The position numbers and the translations under genes are program-made. A stretch of 64,000 bases of DNA, taken from positions 19,788,501 to 19,852,500 of the forward strand of contig NC_056758.1 in the NCBI RefSeq assembly GCF_018687715.1. Reading direction: 5' to 3'. A model generated the notes under the pieces. That model ran no database searches. It was not told the origin of the DNA and saw only the letters and a program-made list of their open reading frames with translations. How positions within the stretch are numbered: the first letter of the stretch is position 1; each line of letters begins with the position of its first letter. The stretch is from Carya illinoinensis (Eukaryota; Streptophyta; Magnoliopsida; Fagales; Juglandaceae). This document shows positions 36,718 through 48,602 of the stretch, in pieces.

Positions 36718-37142
36718 TGTCACACCCCCAGATTTCCATTTGGGATCGAATGGACATCCGAAACTTCGAAACATGCAACACAAGGTTACCTGCCCTCGTT
36801 CATGACATATAAGATGCAATATTCCCAATATGCATATAGTATTATGCAATATTCATAGCAAATAATTTTTTTTTGAACAATACTATACACCAAACTTATA
36901 ATATCCTAAATAGTTAAATCATAATCCAAGCGTACTTAACAGAATAAACATCCACGATTTCAGTACGAGTCTCAGAAGACTGGAATCTCTAAAACATGGG
37001 AAGCCAGACTCCATATTTACATTACCAAAATATAGGAATATTGTATCTTATATGTCATGAATGGGGATAGGTAACCTTGTATTGTATGTCTTGATGATTC
37101 GGATGTCCGTTCAATCCCAAATAGAAATCTGGGGGCGTCACA
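36718..37142. mobile_element. 425-bp foldback insertion made from the family-B LTR 5' end
   Basis: The first about 317 bases match the start of the family-B LTR (TGTCACACCCCCAGATTTCC on). The last about 108 bases are the same LTR start in reverse (ending AAATCTGGGGGCGTCACA), giving long inverted ends. A GTTGT duplication flanks it (36713-36717, 37143-37147); removing it restores a minisatellite unit. The duplication lies in a GTT-rich repeat, so it is somewhat weak on its own. Confidence 0.8.
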
Positions 37143-40100
37143 GTTGTGGCCCCATGAATTGTTTATGCCACACTTGCTGTGAACACACGTAAAATAAAAT
37201 ATGGCTCTATCAACGTTAATGCCTGGTGCGCTCCGGTGACCAGCTAGTTAGGCCCTATTTGCAACCTGTTGACTATACTTCGTCAACCCAAAGAATTTCA
37301 CACGTATTTAGACACTCTAGCGTGAACAAAGGAGTTCCACTAGGATATTACCCAATCCTAGCACTTAGGGTTATGATTAACATAAATAACTTAACATGAC
37401 TATTCTGGAGATACAAAAACTGTATTCGAGACCAGACACGACATGAATACGAAACGACAAGAAGTCCTGACATAGCGTAACGTGACATGAACGTAAGATG
37501 ACAGACATGACGTACTTTGAGACATTAACATAATAGACAGCATTTCATAACATGGTATAGCATGTAACAGACAATAGTTCATAACGTGGCATAAAATGTG
37601 ACAAAATTTATTGTGTAACAAATAAGTATTTCATTATAAAATAATTCATGTAACAAATAAACATGTGATGACATGGCATGGCATGACATATATAACAACA
37701 TACAAACATAAACTATAGTTTCCCTTACCCATTACACATACACAAGAAATTGATAGCAAGTTAAGAGTTAACTTACCTCGTTTGTCGCATTCAATGAAAA
37801 TAAAGTGCGAAACACGAGGAATTGTAAGAGGATATTCTAAAAGTTAGAAATTTAATTACTAACAATTAGAAATGTGTAAAAGAGACAATTTAGAGTAAAA
37901 TTACCATTTTACCCTCTACATATGGAAAAATGACCATTTTACCCATAACTTAAGGATTTCACATTCTAACTCCAAAAATTTCCAAAATTTACATTCCTTA
38001 TGTAAATTTTTTCCTAAACTCAAATATCAACTTAGAAAAATTTAAAACAAATCACAACTATGGAAAACACACTATGGCTGAAACATTCGTAGGCCATGCT
38101 TAAACCATGCAATTCCTTCCAACTTCAAAACTCATGCTTAAACCAAAATTTTGCAAACAAAGATTTTCCTATCCTAAGTTTAAAACCATACTTAAACCAT
38201 CCATTTAGAAAAATCTAATAATCAACACCAAACTTTTTTGTAAAAAGATCCAAACACTTGAATCACAAGCTTTAACCCTGAATCAAAACATCTCCAAGAA
38301 TTCCAAAAATCAAATCTTAATTTTAACATATTCATAACATTAATCATGCTTTAAATCATCAAACTAAATTCATCAAAATCATAAAATAGCACTTGGAGTT
38401 TTTGGTTTTACACTTAGTCTAAAAACAAAAACTTTTTTCTTAACTAGCTTTGATAAATCTTTTGATCAATGGCTTAAGAAGGTGAGATCTTCGAAATAAA
38501 TCATCACATGGTTTAAAAATGTGTCCTAAAGAATATCCAACCATCAAACTTAAAATCACATAGCTAAAACTAAATAAAAGATGGATCTAACCCAAAAAAT
38601 AAAAACTTAAGCCTAACCGAAATCCCCTTGCATAGAAAAATCATATCTTTGAAACTAATGCTAAATATCTTCAAAATAATATCCTAACATAAAAATAAAA
38701 GACTCAGGATTATCATATAAAAATATCAAAGCCTTTAGAGTAAGATCAAACCACGGAATATTCAAACTTTCTCCAAATAAAAACTATTTTCCACTTCCAA
38801 TTTTCAAATTTCTAGATCTAAGAAAATCTATCATCAAAAGCTTTAGTCATGCAACAAAACTTCAATGAAAACTCTTAAATACATGTTAAAAAAACTCCAA
38901 AAACGTTTCGGACCAAGATATGTCCATTAACTTAGTCAAAATTCCTAAATATAACATACTCTCCAGTTTCATGCCCGAATGACATTTCCATGGTTAAAAA
39001 TACTTTTAGCCATCTAAATGACCATGTAATAATACGAATAATATATCTACAGAAACTATACTCAAATAAAAATAACTTTTATGAAGGGGTCATCATGTGA
39101 AAATACTTACAAATGGTCAAAAAGCTCAACGTAAAAAGGACTCAAGAATCTGCCCGAGAGAGCTCTTTTGGATTTCTCTCTAAGAACGGGGTGAAGAACT
39201 GATTAAAGGGAAAGAAGTATATCTTGCACGACTTTAGACTTCTGGAGGGGGAAGATATGAGTTTGAAGGACGCTTGATTGGAGGTAGCTATGTGACATAA
39301 AGTGGAGAATAATGAAGGGAAAAGACTGCCTAAAGAAGCTGTGAGGTATGGAGGTTGATGAAGTGGATTTCTCCATCTCATCGAGGCCATATTGGGTGCA
39401 GCCAAGGGTAGTGAATGGTCTGCCATGTGGGGGAGGAAACTTTTTCAAGAAGCTTTGCCAAGGTGGCCAAATTCATGGGCATTGGTGGACCTCAACCAAG
39501 TGGGTTTCAATTTGGGGTTTAAAGAGGGTTTGGTTAGGGTTTGAGATGCTATCAAGTCCAAATCCAATTTTTCTTGACCCAATAAAATTTCTAAGGTTAA
39601 AAAGGTTGGATAATGATATCATAACAAGGATTTGATGAATTAATAGCATGTGAAAGTGATTTAATCAAATGATTAAACACAATGCTAGAAATCGGATAAA
39701 AAAGGGTTTGGAGGCCAACTTTAGGGTTTAGGGAAACCGTTTAGGGTTTCGGTTTCAACCAAGCTTTTGGGGTTTCAATTGGATTCCAACCATTTATAAT
39801 TTCATTAGGGTTGAAACCCTCTTTGATCTAGCTCAATTTGGTTGATCAGATGAAAAGAAATTTTGCTTAGGTGACATGATCTTACACCTTGATTTCCTTC
39901 ACAAATCCATTTAACAATGTGATTTTGAAAACACTGCACTTAGTACGCTTATCGAGATTACTATTCACTCCAAAGAAATGCATAATAAACTTAGTACAAA
40001 AAAATCCTAAATATTCATATTAACCTACAGTGAAAATCATTTACCAAAATTCAACCCCGAAGTGCCCCTAAAAAAAATTCACAGTTTCAAATAGGTGTTT

Positions 40101-41639
40101 GGTCCAAAATTATGAAAATGAGTTATTGCACCATAAAATTCTAAATATTCAATTGAGTTTAATGGCGCAAACCATAACATATTTTGACACTTCTAACTAC
40201 CTCAACTAATTGAAATTGCATTTCTGGCACCATAGTGGGTGAAAACCCTAACTATGTTGACAAACTAAAACCTATGCGATTAGTCAATTCATGAAAACTT
40301 ACAGGATTTTTATGAGGTTCCTAAAGTCTATAGAAATTTTACCATTAAATTTCTAGCGGGCTGTTACATATTATATAATGCTCTCGATGGAAATGAGTTT
40401 AATAGAATAATGACTTGCGCTACGACAAAGAAAATTTGGAATAATTTGAAAGTTACTTATGAAAGAATTTCGTAAGTCAATGAATCAAAAATTATATTCT
40501 TGAAGTTAGAGACCTCAAGAAACTCAAAGTGAATGAACTCATCGGGTCACTTACCACTCATGAGTACACATTGAAAAGAGGAGAAGAAGAAGGAAAGCCA
40601 AAGAAGAGTTTGGTACTTAAAACTGTTCTTCATGAAAGTGAAAGTGATGAAAATGAGGAAAATGACAACAAAGATGAAGAAGTTGCAATGATAACAAGAA
40701 GAATTAAGAGGTTCTTAAAGAAAAATAAAACTCCTCCGATGAAATCTTTCAAAAAGTTTTCCAAGAACAATTCAGGTAAAAATGACACTTTAATTTGTTA
40801 TAAATGCAATAAGCCTGGTCATATCTAGCCAGATTGTCCTCTACTAAAGAAAGATTGAAACAAGGGCAAGAAAGCAATGAAATCTACATGGGATGATGAT
40901 TCAAGTAGCTCAGATAGTGAATCAAGCAATAAAGAATCAGCAAATCTTTGTCTTATGGGTAGAGATGACATTGAGATAATAAATTTTGATAATATTGAAA
41001 ATCCTTCATATGAAGAATTGTAAAATGTTTTAGAAGAGGTATATGAGGAAGTTTAAAAATTGGGTATCAAGTATACTATGAAAAGGAAAAAATTCTTTTT
41101 TAACAAACGAAATTGATATTTTAAGAAAAGAAAACATTGTTTTGAAAGATGAAAATCTTGAGTTGAAGAAGAAGAAAAATGATTTAGAAAATATTGTTGA
41201 AAACTTTACGAATGGAAAAAAAAAAATTTGAAAATCTTCTTCGTAGTCAAATATGTGTTTTTGATAAGGTAGGCTTAGGATATATGCCAAAACAAAAATA
41301 CAAACCTTATAAAAATTTCTTTGATGATCCTTCTACATCAAAGTCCAATATTCAAAATTCTTTTCATAAAAATAATTTTGTCAAAGAAATATACTATCAT
41401 AACCACTTAACTTCTTCATATATGCCACATGCTATTTGCAATTTTTGTAATAGAAATGGTCATAATTATCATGCTTGTCCTATTAGAAGAAAGCATACAA
41501 TGACTATTAAGGTCATATGTATACCTAATTTTTTTTTTTAATACTAATAAATGAAGGACCCAAAGAACTTGGGTACAAAGAAAAATCATTTTAATTGTTT
41601 TTATAGATATGCATGAAGTCCTCCACAAGCAAAAACAAA

Positions 41640-42714
41640 TAGTTTTTAGATAGTGGATGTTCAAGACACATGACCGGAGACAAGACTAAGTTTTTTGATC
41701 TTAGATTTAAAGAAGAAGGACACATGACATTTGAAAACAACTCAAAAGGGAAGATCGTGGGAATAGGTAAAATTGGTAATGAATCTTCTCTCATAATTGA
41801 AGATATTCTACTTGTTGAAAGTCTAAAATATAATCTTTTGAGCATAAGTCAATTATATGATAAATGATTTATAATTATATGAGGAATGGACAAGTGAATT
41901 ATTTTGAATGATCATGATTGCAATGTTTCTTTTATTACTTTTAAAAGCAACAATGTTTATACAATCGATTTTGAAGAAATTACCTCACAAGATGCTATTT
42001 GTTTTTCAGCTCAAAATGAAACTGGTTGACTATGGCATAGAAGACAAAATTTGTGATGCTTGCCAATTTGGTAAACAAACAAAAACTTCTTTTAAAACCA
42101 AGAAACATATTTCCACTACTAAACCACTGCAACTGATACACACAGATTTTTTTGGACTAAATAGAGTTGCAAGTCTAGGAGGAAAATATTATTCATTTGT
42201 TATTGTTGATGATTTTTCTAAATATATTTGGGTAATCTTTCTTGCTCATAAAGATGATGCACATAATATATTTAGCAAGTTATGCAAGAGAATTCAAAAT
42301 GAAAAAAGCTATACTATTTCAAGTATTCGAAGTGATGGGAGAAAAGAGTTTGTTAATAAAAATATTGAAACTTTTTGTGATGAAAATGGTTTTGTTCAAG
42401 AGATGGCAAGAACAATGCTCAATGAGAACAACTTGGCTAGTTACTTTTGGGCTGAAGCAGTAAGTACTGCATGTTATGTTATAAATAGAGTTTTGCTAAG
42501 GTCTAAACTAGATAAAACCTCCTATGAGCTTTGGAATAAGAAAAAGCTCAACATTGGTTACTTTCATATATTTGGATGCAAATGTCTTATTTTGAATTAC
42601 AGAGATAATTTAGGCAAGTTTGATGTAAAATTTGATGAAAGTATCTTTCTCCGATATTCTACTAATAGTAAAACTTATAGAGTATTCAATAAAAAGACTT
42701 TGACTGTACAATAA
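41640..42714 (+). pseudogene. Copia protease and integrase, broken
   Basis: Protease: 'FLDSGCSRHMTGDKTKF' near 41645 with the D-S-G active site, followed by 'LLVESLKYNLLSISQL'. Integrase (41908-42714): 'CDACQFGKQ' (end of the zinc domain), 'HTDFFGLNRVASLGGKYY' and 'VDDFSKYIWVIFL' (core with first Asp), 'RSDGRKEFVN' (second Asp region) and 'YFHIFGCKC'. The N-terminal part is in other frames. Confidence 0.9.
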
Positions 42715-43039
42715 TCTATGCATGTAGTATTTGATGAATCTAATTCTCTACTCTCCAAGAAATCCATTGATGAAGAAACAGGAGGTATAAATAATACGGA
42801 AAGTCTCAATCTCAACTAAGAGAACACAATAGAGGAAGTCCAATATGAAGACATCAGGAAAGATCATCAAAATTTAATATAAGATGCAACCAAACAGTGA
42901 AAATTTGTGAAAGATCATCCAGTGGAACAAATTATGGGAAAACCTTCACGAGGTGTAAGTACTCAATCATCTCTTATAAATATTTGCAATCATACTGCTT
43001 TTCTATCTCAAATTAAACCCAAAAATATTGATGAAGCAC

Positions 43040-44405
43040 TTCTTAATGAATCTTAGATTCTAGCTATGCAATAAGAGCTAAATCAATTTAAAAGAAATGA
43101 TGTTTGAACATTTATTCCTAGACCCAATAATCATACTATTATTGGAGCAATTAAAAACAAGAAAGATGAGTCCGAAGTTATTACTAGAAATAAGATTCGA
43201 CTTGTAACTCAAGATTTCAATCAAGAAGAATGAATCAATTATAATGACACATATGCACCAGTCGCAAGATTAGAAGCTATTCGAATGCTACTCACATATG
43301 CTTGTTATAAAGATTTCAAACTTTTTCAAATGGTTGTTAAAAGTGCTTTATTAAATGGTTTTATAAATGAAGAGGTATATGTTGAGCAACCTCCAGATTT
43401 TGAAAATTTTTTTTTTTCAAATCAGATTTTCAAACTCACAAAAGTACTATATGGATTCAAACAAGCTCCTAGAGCTTGGTACGAGAGACTCGGTGGTTTC
43501 TTGATTGAAAAATGTTTTTCAAGAGGAAAAATCGACACAACTCTTTTCATTAAACACGAAAATGATGATATTCTTTTGATTTAGATTTATGTTGATGATA
43601 TAATATTTGGTGCTACTAATGAAAATATGTGCTAAGTTTTTGCTAAAATTATGCAAGAAGAATTTGAAATGAGCATGATGGGAGAACTTATATTCTTTCT
43701 CGGATTGCAAATCAAGCAAGCAAAAAGTGGAACATTCATAAATCAGTCAAAATATATTAAAGAATTACTCAAGAAGTATGGGATGGAAGGTGCTAAGGAA
43801 ATTGGAACCCCAATAAGCCCATCCACTAAACTTGATAAAGATGAAACCGGTAAGCCAATTGACTCGAAGGTATATCGAGGTATGATTGATAGCTTAATAT
43901 ATTTGACAGCTAGTAGACTAGATATTATGTTCAGTGTGTGCTTATATGCACACTTTCAATCATCTCCAAAAGAATTTAATTTGATTACAGTTAAGCGCAT
44001 TCTTAGATATCTTAGTAGTACAATTGACCTAGGGTTATGGTACCCTAAGCACACATCTTTCGATCTGATTATCTCCACAGATGCAGATTATTCTGGTTGC
44101 AAAATTGATTGAAAAAGCACTAGTGGAGCATGTCATTTCTTAGGTCATGCACTAGTTTTTTGGTTTAGTAAGAAGTAAAACTTTGTTGCATTATCTACTG
44201 CTGAGGTAAAATATGTTGCTGCGGGTAGTTATTGTGCTCAAGTTCTTTACATGAAACAACAACATGAAGATTTTAAACTCATGTATAATCACATTCCAAT
44301 CAAATGTGATAATATAAGTGCTATAAATCTTTCAAAGAACCCAATACAACATTCTAGAACTAAGCATATTGAAATAAGATATCATTTTCTTCGAGATCAT
44401 GTATA
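43040..44405 (+). pseudogene. Copia reverse transcriptase and RNase H, broken
   Basis: RT: 'YAPVARLEAIRMLLTYACYK', 'EEVYVEQPPDFE', 'LTKVLYGFKQAPRAWYERL', and the catalytic YVDD at about 43588-43599 right after a stop codon. Then 'FFLGLQIKQAKSGTFINQSK'. RNase H: 'TDADYSGCKID', 'ALSTAEVKYVAA' and 'HSRTKHIEIRYHF'. At least five in-frame stops are seen. Confidence 0.92.
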
Positions 44406-44589
44406 GAAGGGCGATATAGTACTAGAATTCACAAACACACACGATCACTTAGCAGATATTTTCACAAAACCTTTACCAGAAGATAGACTATGCATGATTA
44501 GAAGAGAAATATGTATAATGCATGCTATGAATATCTCTTAAAAGATAGACCAGAATCAATAAAAATAGAGAGAATGCTTATAAATATTT

Positions 44590-45027
44590 TCACATAACCT
44601 TGAGGTTCTTAGCCTCATGTTTGAGATGCTCATTCTCTTTGTACAATATCATGCCATCCCTATCCATGGGAACTGGTAAGCGGAATGAAGAATCTAATAG
44701 GAATTTCAACTGTTTATTCTTCTGCCGAAGGAATCCTTCCTTTGTGGGAGACTCTTGAACAATTCTCTGAAGTACAACAATTTGTTCTTTAAGTTTTTCA
44801 ACCTCATGGTTTTTGGCTTGTAGCCTTTGGGAAAAAGCAACTATAGAGGAGGAGTAGCAAGTCCCGAGACTCACCAAGTCATAGATAGTATCAGAGTTTG
44901 ACTTATTAGCCAAATTATTATTTTCTTGCTGCAACATGGCACCAATGGCAGCTGCAGAAAGGACGAGAGACTGAGGTGTAGAATATCTTATGGATGGATC
45001 TAGAGGAATGTTAGAAGAATAAGCCAT
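44590..45027 (-). CDS. Antisense ORF in the copia 3' region, 145 aa, coiled-coil protein
   Basis: One open frame from ATG 45027 to TGA 44590, opposite to gag-pol, between RNase H and the 3' LTR. There is no signal peptide or membrane segment. Residues 62-92 form a clean coiled coil: I62, L69, V76, I83, V90 at one heptad position and F65, L79, L86 at the other. A polar C-terminus follows. It has no stop although the neighbouring gag-pol has many. A TATA-like box lies 104 bases upstream on the same strand. Extra antisense ORFs are known in some plant LTR elements; their role is not settled. It could also be a captured host exon. I do not recognise a named family. Confidence 0.6.
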   Translation of the reverse strand: MAYSSNIPLDPSIRYSTPQSLVLSAAAIGAMLQQENNNLANKSNSDTIYDLVSLGTCYSSSIVAFSQRLQAKNHEVEKLKEQIVVLQRIVQESPTKEGFLRQKNKQLKFLLDSSFRLPVPMDRDGMILYKENEHLKHEAKNLKVM

Positions 45028-45130
45028 TGAGAAAAGAATTGAAAGCTTAAAGCGAAATGTTGAAGGAATGCAGATGAGTTATAGAGATGAGAAGAAGATT
45101 TGATGTGGATTAGATGAACTTTAAGATTGA

Positions 45131-45139
45131 TTTTATATA
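45131..45139 (-). promoter_or_regulatory. TATA box for the antisense ORF
   Basis: The minus strand reads TATATAAAA, then about 100 bases rich in C and T ('cttcttctcatctc') up to the ATG at 45027. This is a typical plant TATA/5' UTR layout, oriented to transcribe only the antisense ORF. Confidence 0.5.
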
Positions 45140-45532
45140 GTATCAGATGGGTGAAAATGATCCTTTTTTTTCTTTTTTTTTTAAATAAAAACGCAGAACC
45201 CTCAATCTTGTTTGTCAACAACATCAGACGATTGTTCAAATCTCCAGCCACACTTGTCGAGTCATAGGCGGCTCCAATTTTTCAACTATCTACAGTTTCT
45301 ACTAACACAGTTTTCTTTACTCTATTTACTTGCAGCGGATCCTATTTATGATGCCAAAAGGGGGAGAAGTTTTAGACTAGAACATTAACATTGTTTGAAT
45401 TGCGAAACTTGTCATATATGCTTGGAATTATATTTGTACTTTTGTTTGAAAAACTAACCCACATTCTTAGGGGGAGTTTAAGTATTAATACAAGTTTTAG
45501 GCTCTTTCAAGTATTTGTCATAATAAAAAATT

Positions 45533-46671
45533 ATTCAAAGAATAAAGGAGGTCTCAACCTCAAGTTGTCTACACAATGGAGTCACGCACATCAAGGAACC
45601 AAGCAAGAGCAAGAAGGGAACAAGTTCACATTAAAACTCATAAAGTAATGTTGTAAATATCTTAAAAATTTAAAATTAGAATTAAGGCTCAAAATTAATA
45701 ATTTATCATAAAGTATTAAAATACATTTTTCGACATGTGCATGAATATTTTGAAAATTAAATTTAAAAATTTTGAAAGATGATTGATTATCATCTTTTAC
45801 ATGTGCATGCTTTATTTGAATATTTTCAAAAGTGATTAATGCTCTTTTTGATTTATGCAAAAGACAGATGATTTTGTTTAAAAATTTTGAAAATTAAATA
45901 TCACTCACTTTTTCATATGTGAAAAGTAAAAAGATTAGGTTAGAAAGTTTTGAAAAGTGAATGATGTTGCCTTTGACAAATTGAAAAAGAAAAAACTTTT
46001 ATTTGAATTTTTTGAAAAGTGAATGATGTTGTTTTTGACATGTGAATCTTTTTAAATTTGAATGTGAAGTCTCATATGCCTATAAATAGATTATTTGAGA
46101 GCTTCATATTTACAACACCAAGAGCATACAACATTCATTCAAAGCTTTCATTCTCTCTTCTCTAGGCACTGAGCCTTAACCCTTGTTTATTTTGAGAGAT
46201 ATATAGTTTACGCTGTAATGTTCTTATTCACTTATTGAGGAGTGTTATCTGATAACCTACCCACTATCACATCTTGTATCAGTAAAAGGGTGTGTATAAC
46301 CCTTGTGCGTGAGTATTCTATACAGAGAATAGTTGAATCACCACGTGTAAGGTGGATTACAAGTGTTGAGGGTATTCTACACGGATCCTTTCTAGCAATG
46401 TTGTTCAAAGGTATAATAGTTTTCTATCTCCGCCTAAAGGAGGTTGAATAGTGAATTTGGGGATCCTCAAGGGGTAGCTTGAGGAGAGGACGTAGGCAGT
46501 GGGGCCAAACCTCTTTAACATACTAAGTTTGCTTCTCTCTTATCCTTACTCTTTATATTTATTACTGCTTCGTATTTTGTTTATATTTTATATTGTGTAT
46601 TTGATTTATAATTATTAAGTTTTTATATACAACCCAATTCACCCCCTCTTGTGTTAGTCATCTGGGCAACA
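45533..46671 (+). repeat. Copia 3' LTR, 5' end deleted
   Basis: From 'attcaaagaataaagg' (45533) on, it matches the 5' LTR from base 33864. The first about 68 LTR bases and the usual polypurine tract are missing; the sequence goes straight from 'tttgtcataataaaaa' into the LTR. G-rich candidates at 45356-45367 and 45469-45475 lie upstream. It ends CAACA at 46671. Confidence 0.8.
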
Positions 46672-46676
46672 ATTGT

Positions 46677-48190
46677 GGATAATTGTTTAAATGAAATATT
46701 TTAGTCATTTCAAAAAATATTACAAGGTTTAAATTCACATTGAAAACTCTAAATTAATTTAAATGGTTTTATTCTCTTTGAGTAATTAACAAGACTTCAT
46801 CATTTTAAATAATGATGAAGGATATTATTTTATAAACTTTGCTTTATAAAATAATGTTTTATCTTAATTCCTCTCAGTGCTTTATTTTAAATAAAACAGT
46901 TACATGTTTTCAAATCAATATTTAAACTCACTGATAGATCATTTTGAAGATCCCAAAACGAAGGATTTGGATTAAATAACCAAGCCCCTCTATTTTTTCC
47001 CTCACTTTTCTCTTTTTCCTCTCGCTCTCCTCTCCCTCTCCCTCACCTCCACTGTTCAGCTCCTCCCCCCAGCCAGTGCCACCACCAGCCGCTGTACTCC
47101 ACCTTCACCACCGGAAGCTCCCTCTCCCATTGGCGAGTTCAACCACACCGGTGGTGAGACCCACGACAGCTCAACGAAATGTGTTTCAAACCCATTTCCT
47201 CCTTCTATCGTTGCCAAACACGGCCAAAATGGCCAACGGACATCACCAATAGCTTCACCACATCATGGGCTTCATTTCCATGGTCACCTTTCCCCCTACC
47301 TCCCTCTTTCTTTGATGGGTCACTACAGCCACATACATTCGGTTGCACCACCGTGCATGGCTACCCACGCCGCCTTACCACCACCACCATGTTCCGCTCA
47401 CCACCACAACCTTCCCCAACCATTTTCATGTCCAACCGAGCTACACATAGCCCTCACTCTGCCCCACTCTCTCACGGCTTATTCTCCACTTCAAGGCCTG
47501 ATTAGCCGCTGTGAGCCACTGCCCAGCCACCACCACAGCTCCACCACACCTTCCTTAAGCTCTTCCATGCCTAGCCATGATGTCCAGCCCATCCCCACCT
47601 CTCTCATGCACTCTCATACCCTTGGATGCACTGTTCACGACATGATACTGTTGTTGTGCTCCACCACCTCAGACCACCACGAGGCCACCTTGAGCCTTTC
47701 CAAGACCACATCTAGCTATTCTCAAGCCCAAACCCCCACTTTACGTGGTGGACAGCCACCGTACACGGTGTTAACTGATTGAGCTAAAATATTGCATATT
47801 TTATATATTTAAAACCAAAGTATTTTAATTGCTTTGTGACATTATTAATGGTTTTAGATGGAAAAATAGTTAGTAGGTATAAATTTGAGTTGTGATTTAA
47901 ATTGGTTAATATCATGGTTTATACTTAAAGTTATGACCTCTGATTTATTTAGGTAATATTTTCTCACATGTACAATATATTTTTGATATTTTATTTTTAT
48001 TTATTTTTCTTTCTCTATCTATATTATTTCTCTTTCTTGTTTTTATTGCTTTTAAATAATAATTATAGCTATGACCTCTACGCAGATGTTTTGATAGCAT
48101 GAGGCTCCTAGTTACTCATGCATGCGCTAGTAAGATTTGTGATCAATTATACTCTCTCGATAAAAGAAGACAAGTGTTATTTTCAAACTT
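46677..48190 (+). repeat. LTR-like sequence: AT-rich start, pyrimidine tract, GC-rich proline-like zone
   Basis: The order of AT-rich DNA, CT tract (46990-47060) and GC-rich stretch (47050-47770) copies the layout of the family-A LTRs but not their sequence. The open frames at 47179-47505 and 47312-47782 are histidine/proline/serine-rich and have no domain. It is probably another gypsy-type LTR, split by the copia element. Confidence 0.4.
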
Positions 48191-48602
48191 TTTGATCTTT
48201 GACTTTTCAATGGGACACATGTAGACAAAGAAGAAAAGCAATACTTTTTGCACATGGACGGTACTTACTTTTTCTTTTTTGTTTCTATATGTTTACATGT
48301 AGAAAATTGAAAGGCAAATCTTATGCGGGACCCATGCATGGAATAAAGACAAGAAAAGTTATTTTGGAAGCACAAGGACACACGGCAACTACAATTCAAC
48401 CATCATGTAGTGGACTTTGCAACAAGAAAAGAAAAGGCTAGCCTTTTCATGTGCTGAGGATTGACTTACGAGGTGTCACATAGAAAAGTTTGGAGAGATT
48501 AGAGGAGTGATTCACGAAGAGGGCAGCACAAGAAATGGAAAACAAAAAGAGAGCTTTGGTGAGAGAATGAGGGAACTGACTTACGGGGATTGAAAAAAAA
48601 GC
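48191..48602. other. Unassigned sequence before the minus-strand solo LTR
   Basis: No gene. Purine-rich at the right end ('gagagaatgaggg'), and this continues after the solo LTR at 50698, so it is the target of that insertion. Confidence 0.5.

Larger units (their letters stand above)
35569..40368 (+). mobile_element. Family-B solo-LTR-like unit, copy 2, inside copia gag
   Basis: It starts TGTGACACCCCCAAATTTCC and ends TGTTACA, with a TATTA duplication at 35564-35568 and 40369-40373. It is colinear with copy 1 (21019-33212), including the 'gggttgaaaccctctttgat' stretch that in copy 1 is broken by the LARD-like element. Here the site is uninterrupted, with a single TTGAT at 39823-39827. It has no coding region. 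A 425-base inverted-repeat insertion is nested at 36718-37142. Confidence 0.92.
35336..40850 (+). pseudogene. Copia gag, split by family-B LTR
   Basis: The N-terminus reads MANIAASFGEGQSSSRPL near 35334. After the insert it continues 'YNALDGNEFNRIMTCATTKK' and 'IWNNLKVTYERIS' (the UBN2 gag domain), then an acidic linker and a CCHC knuckle CYKCNKPGHI-stop-PDC at 40796-40838. Gag would coat the element RNA. There are several stops and shifts. Confidence 0.88.
33796..46671 (+). mobile_element. Ty1/copia retrotransposon (SIRE/Maximus-like), decayed, with nested solo LTR
   Basis: The 5' LTR starts TGTTG and ends CAACA, and an ATTGT duplication flanks the element (33791-33795 and 46672-46676). Domain order is gag, protease, integrase, RT, RNase H, as in copia. 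Many stops show it is dead. Without the family-B insert (35569-40368 plus one TATTA) it is about 8.1 kb. An extra antisense ORF lies between RNase H and the 3' LTR. Confidence 0.95.

Noticed and set aside
45392..45532. TGTTTGAATTGC at 45392 as the 3' LTR start
   Set aside because: It gives the right length, but alignment to the 5' LTR only begins at about 45533. The upstream part looks like pre-PPT sequence.
47179..47782. His/Pro/Ser-rich frames of 108 and 156 aa
   Set aside because: Low-complexity translation of a GC-rich LTR-like zone, without domain, splice or promoter support.
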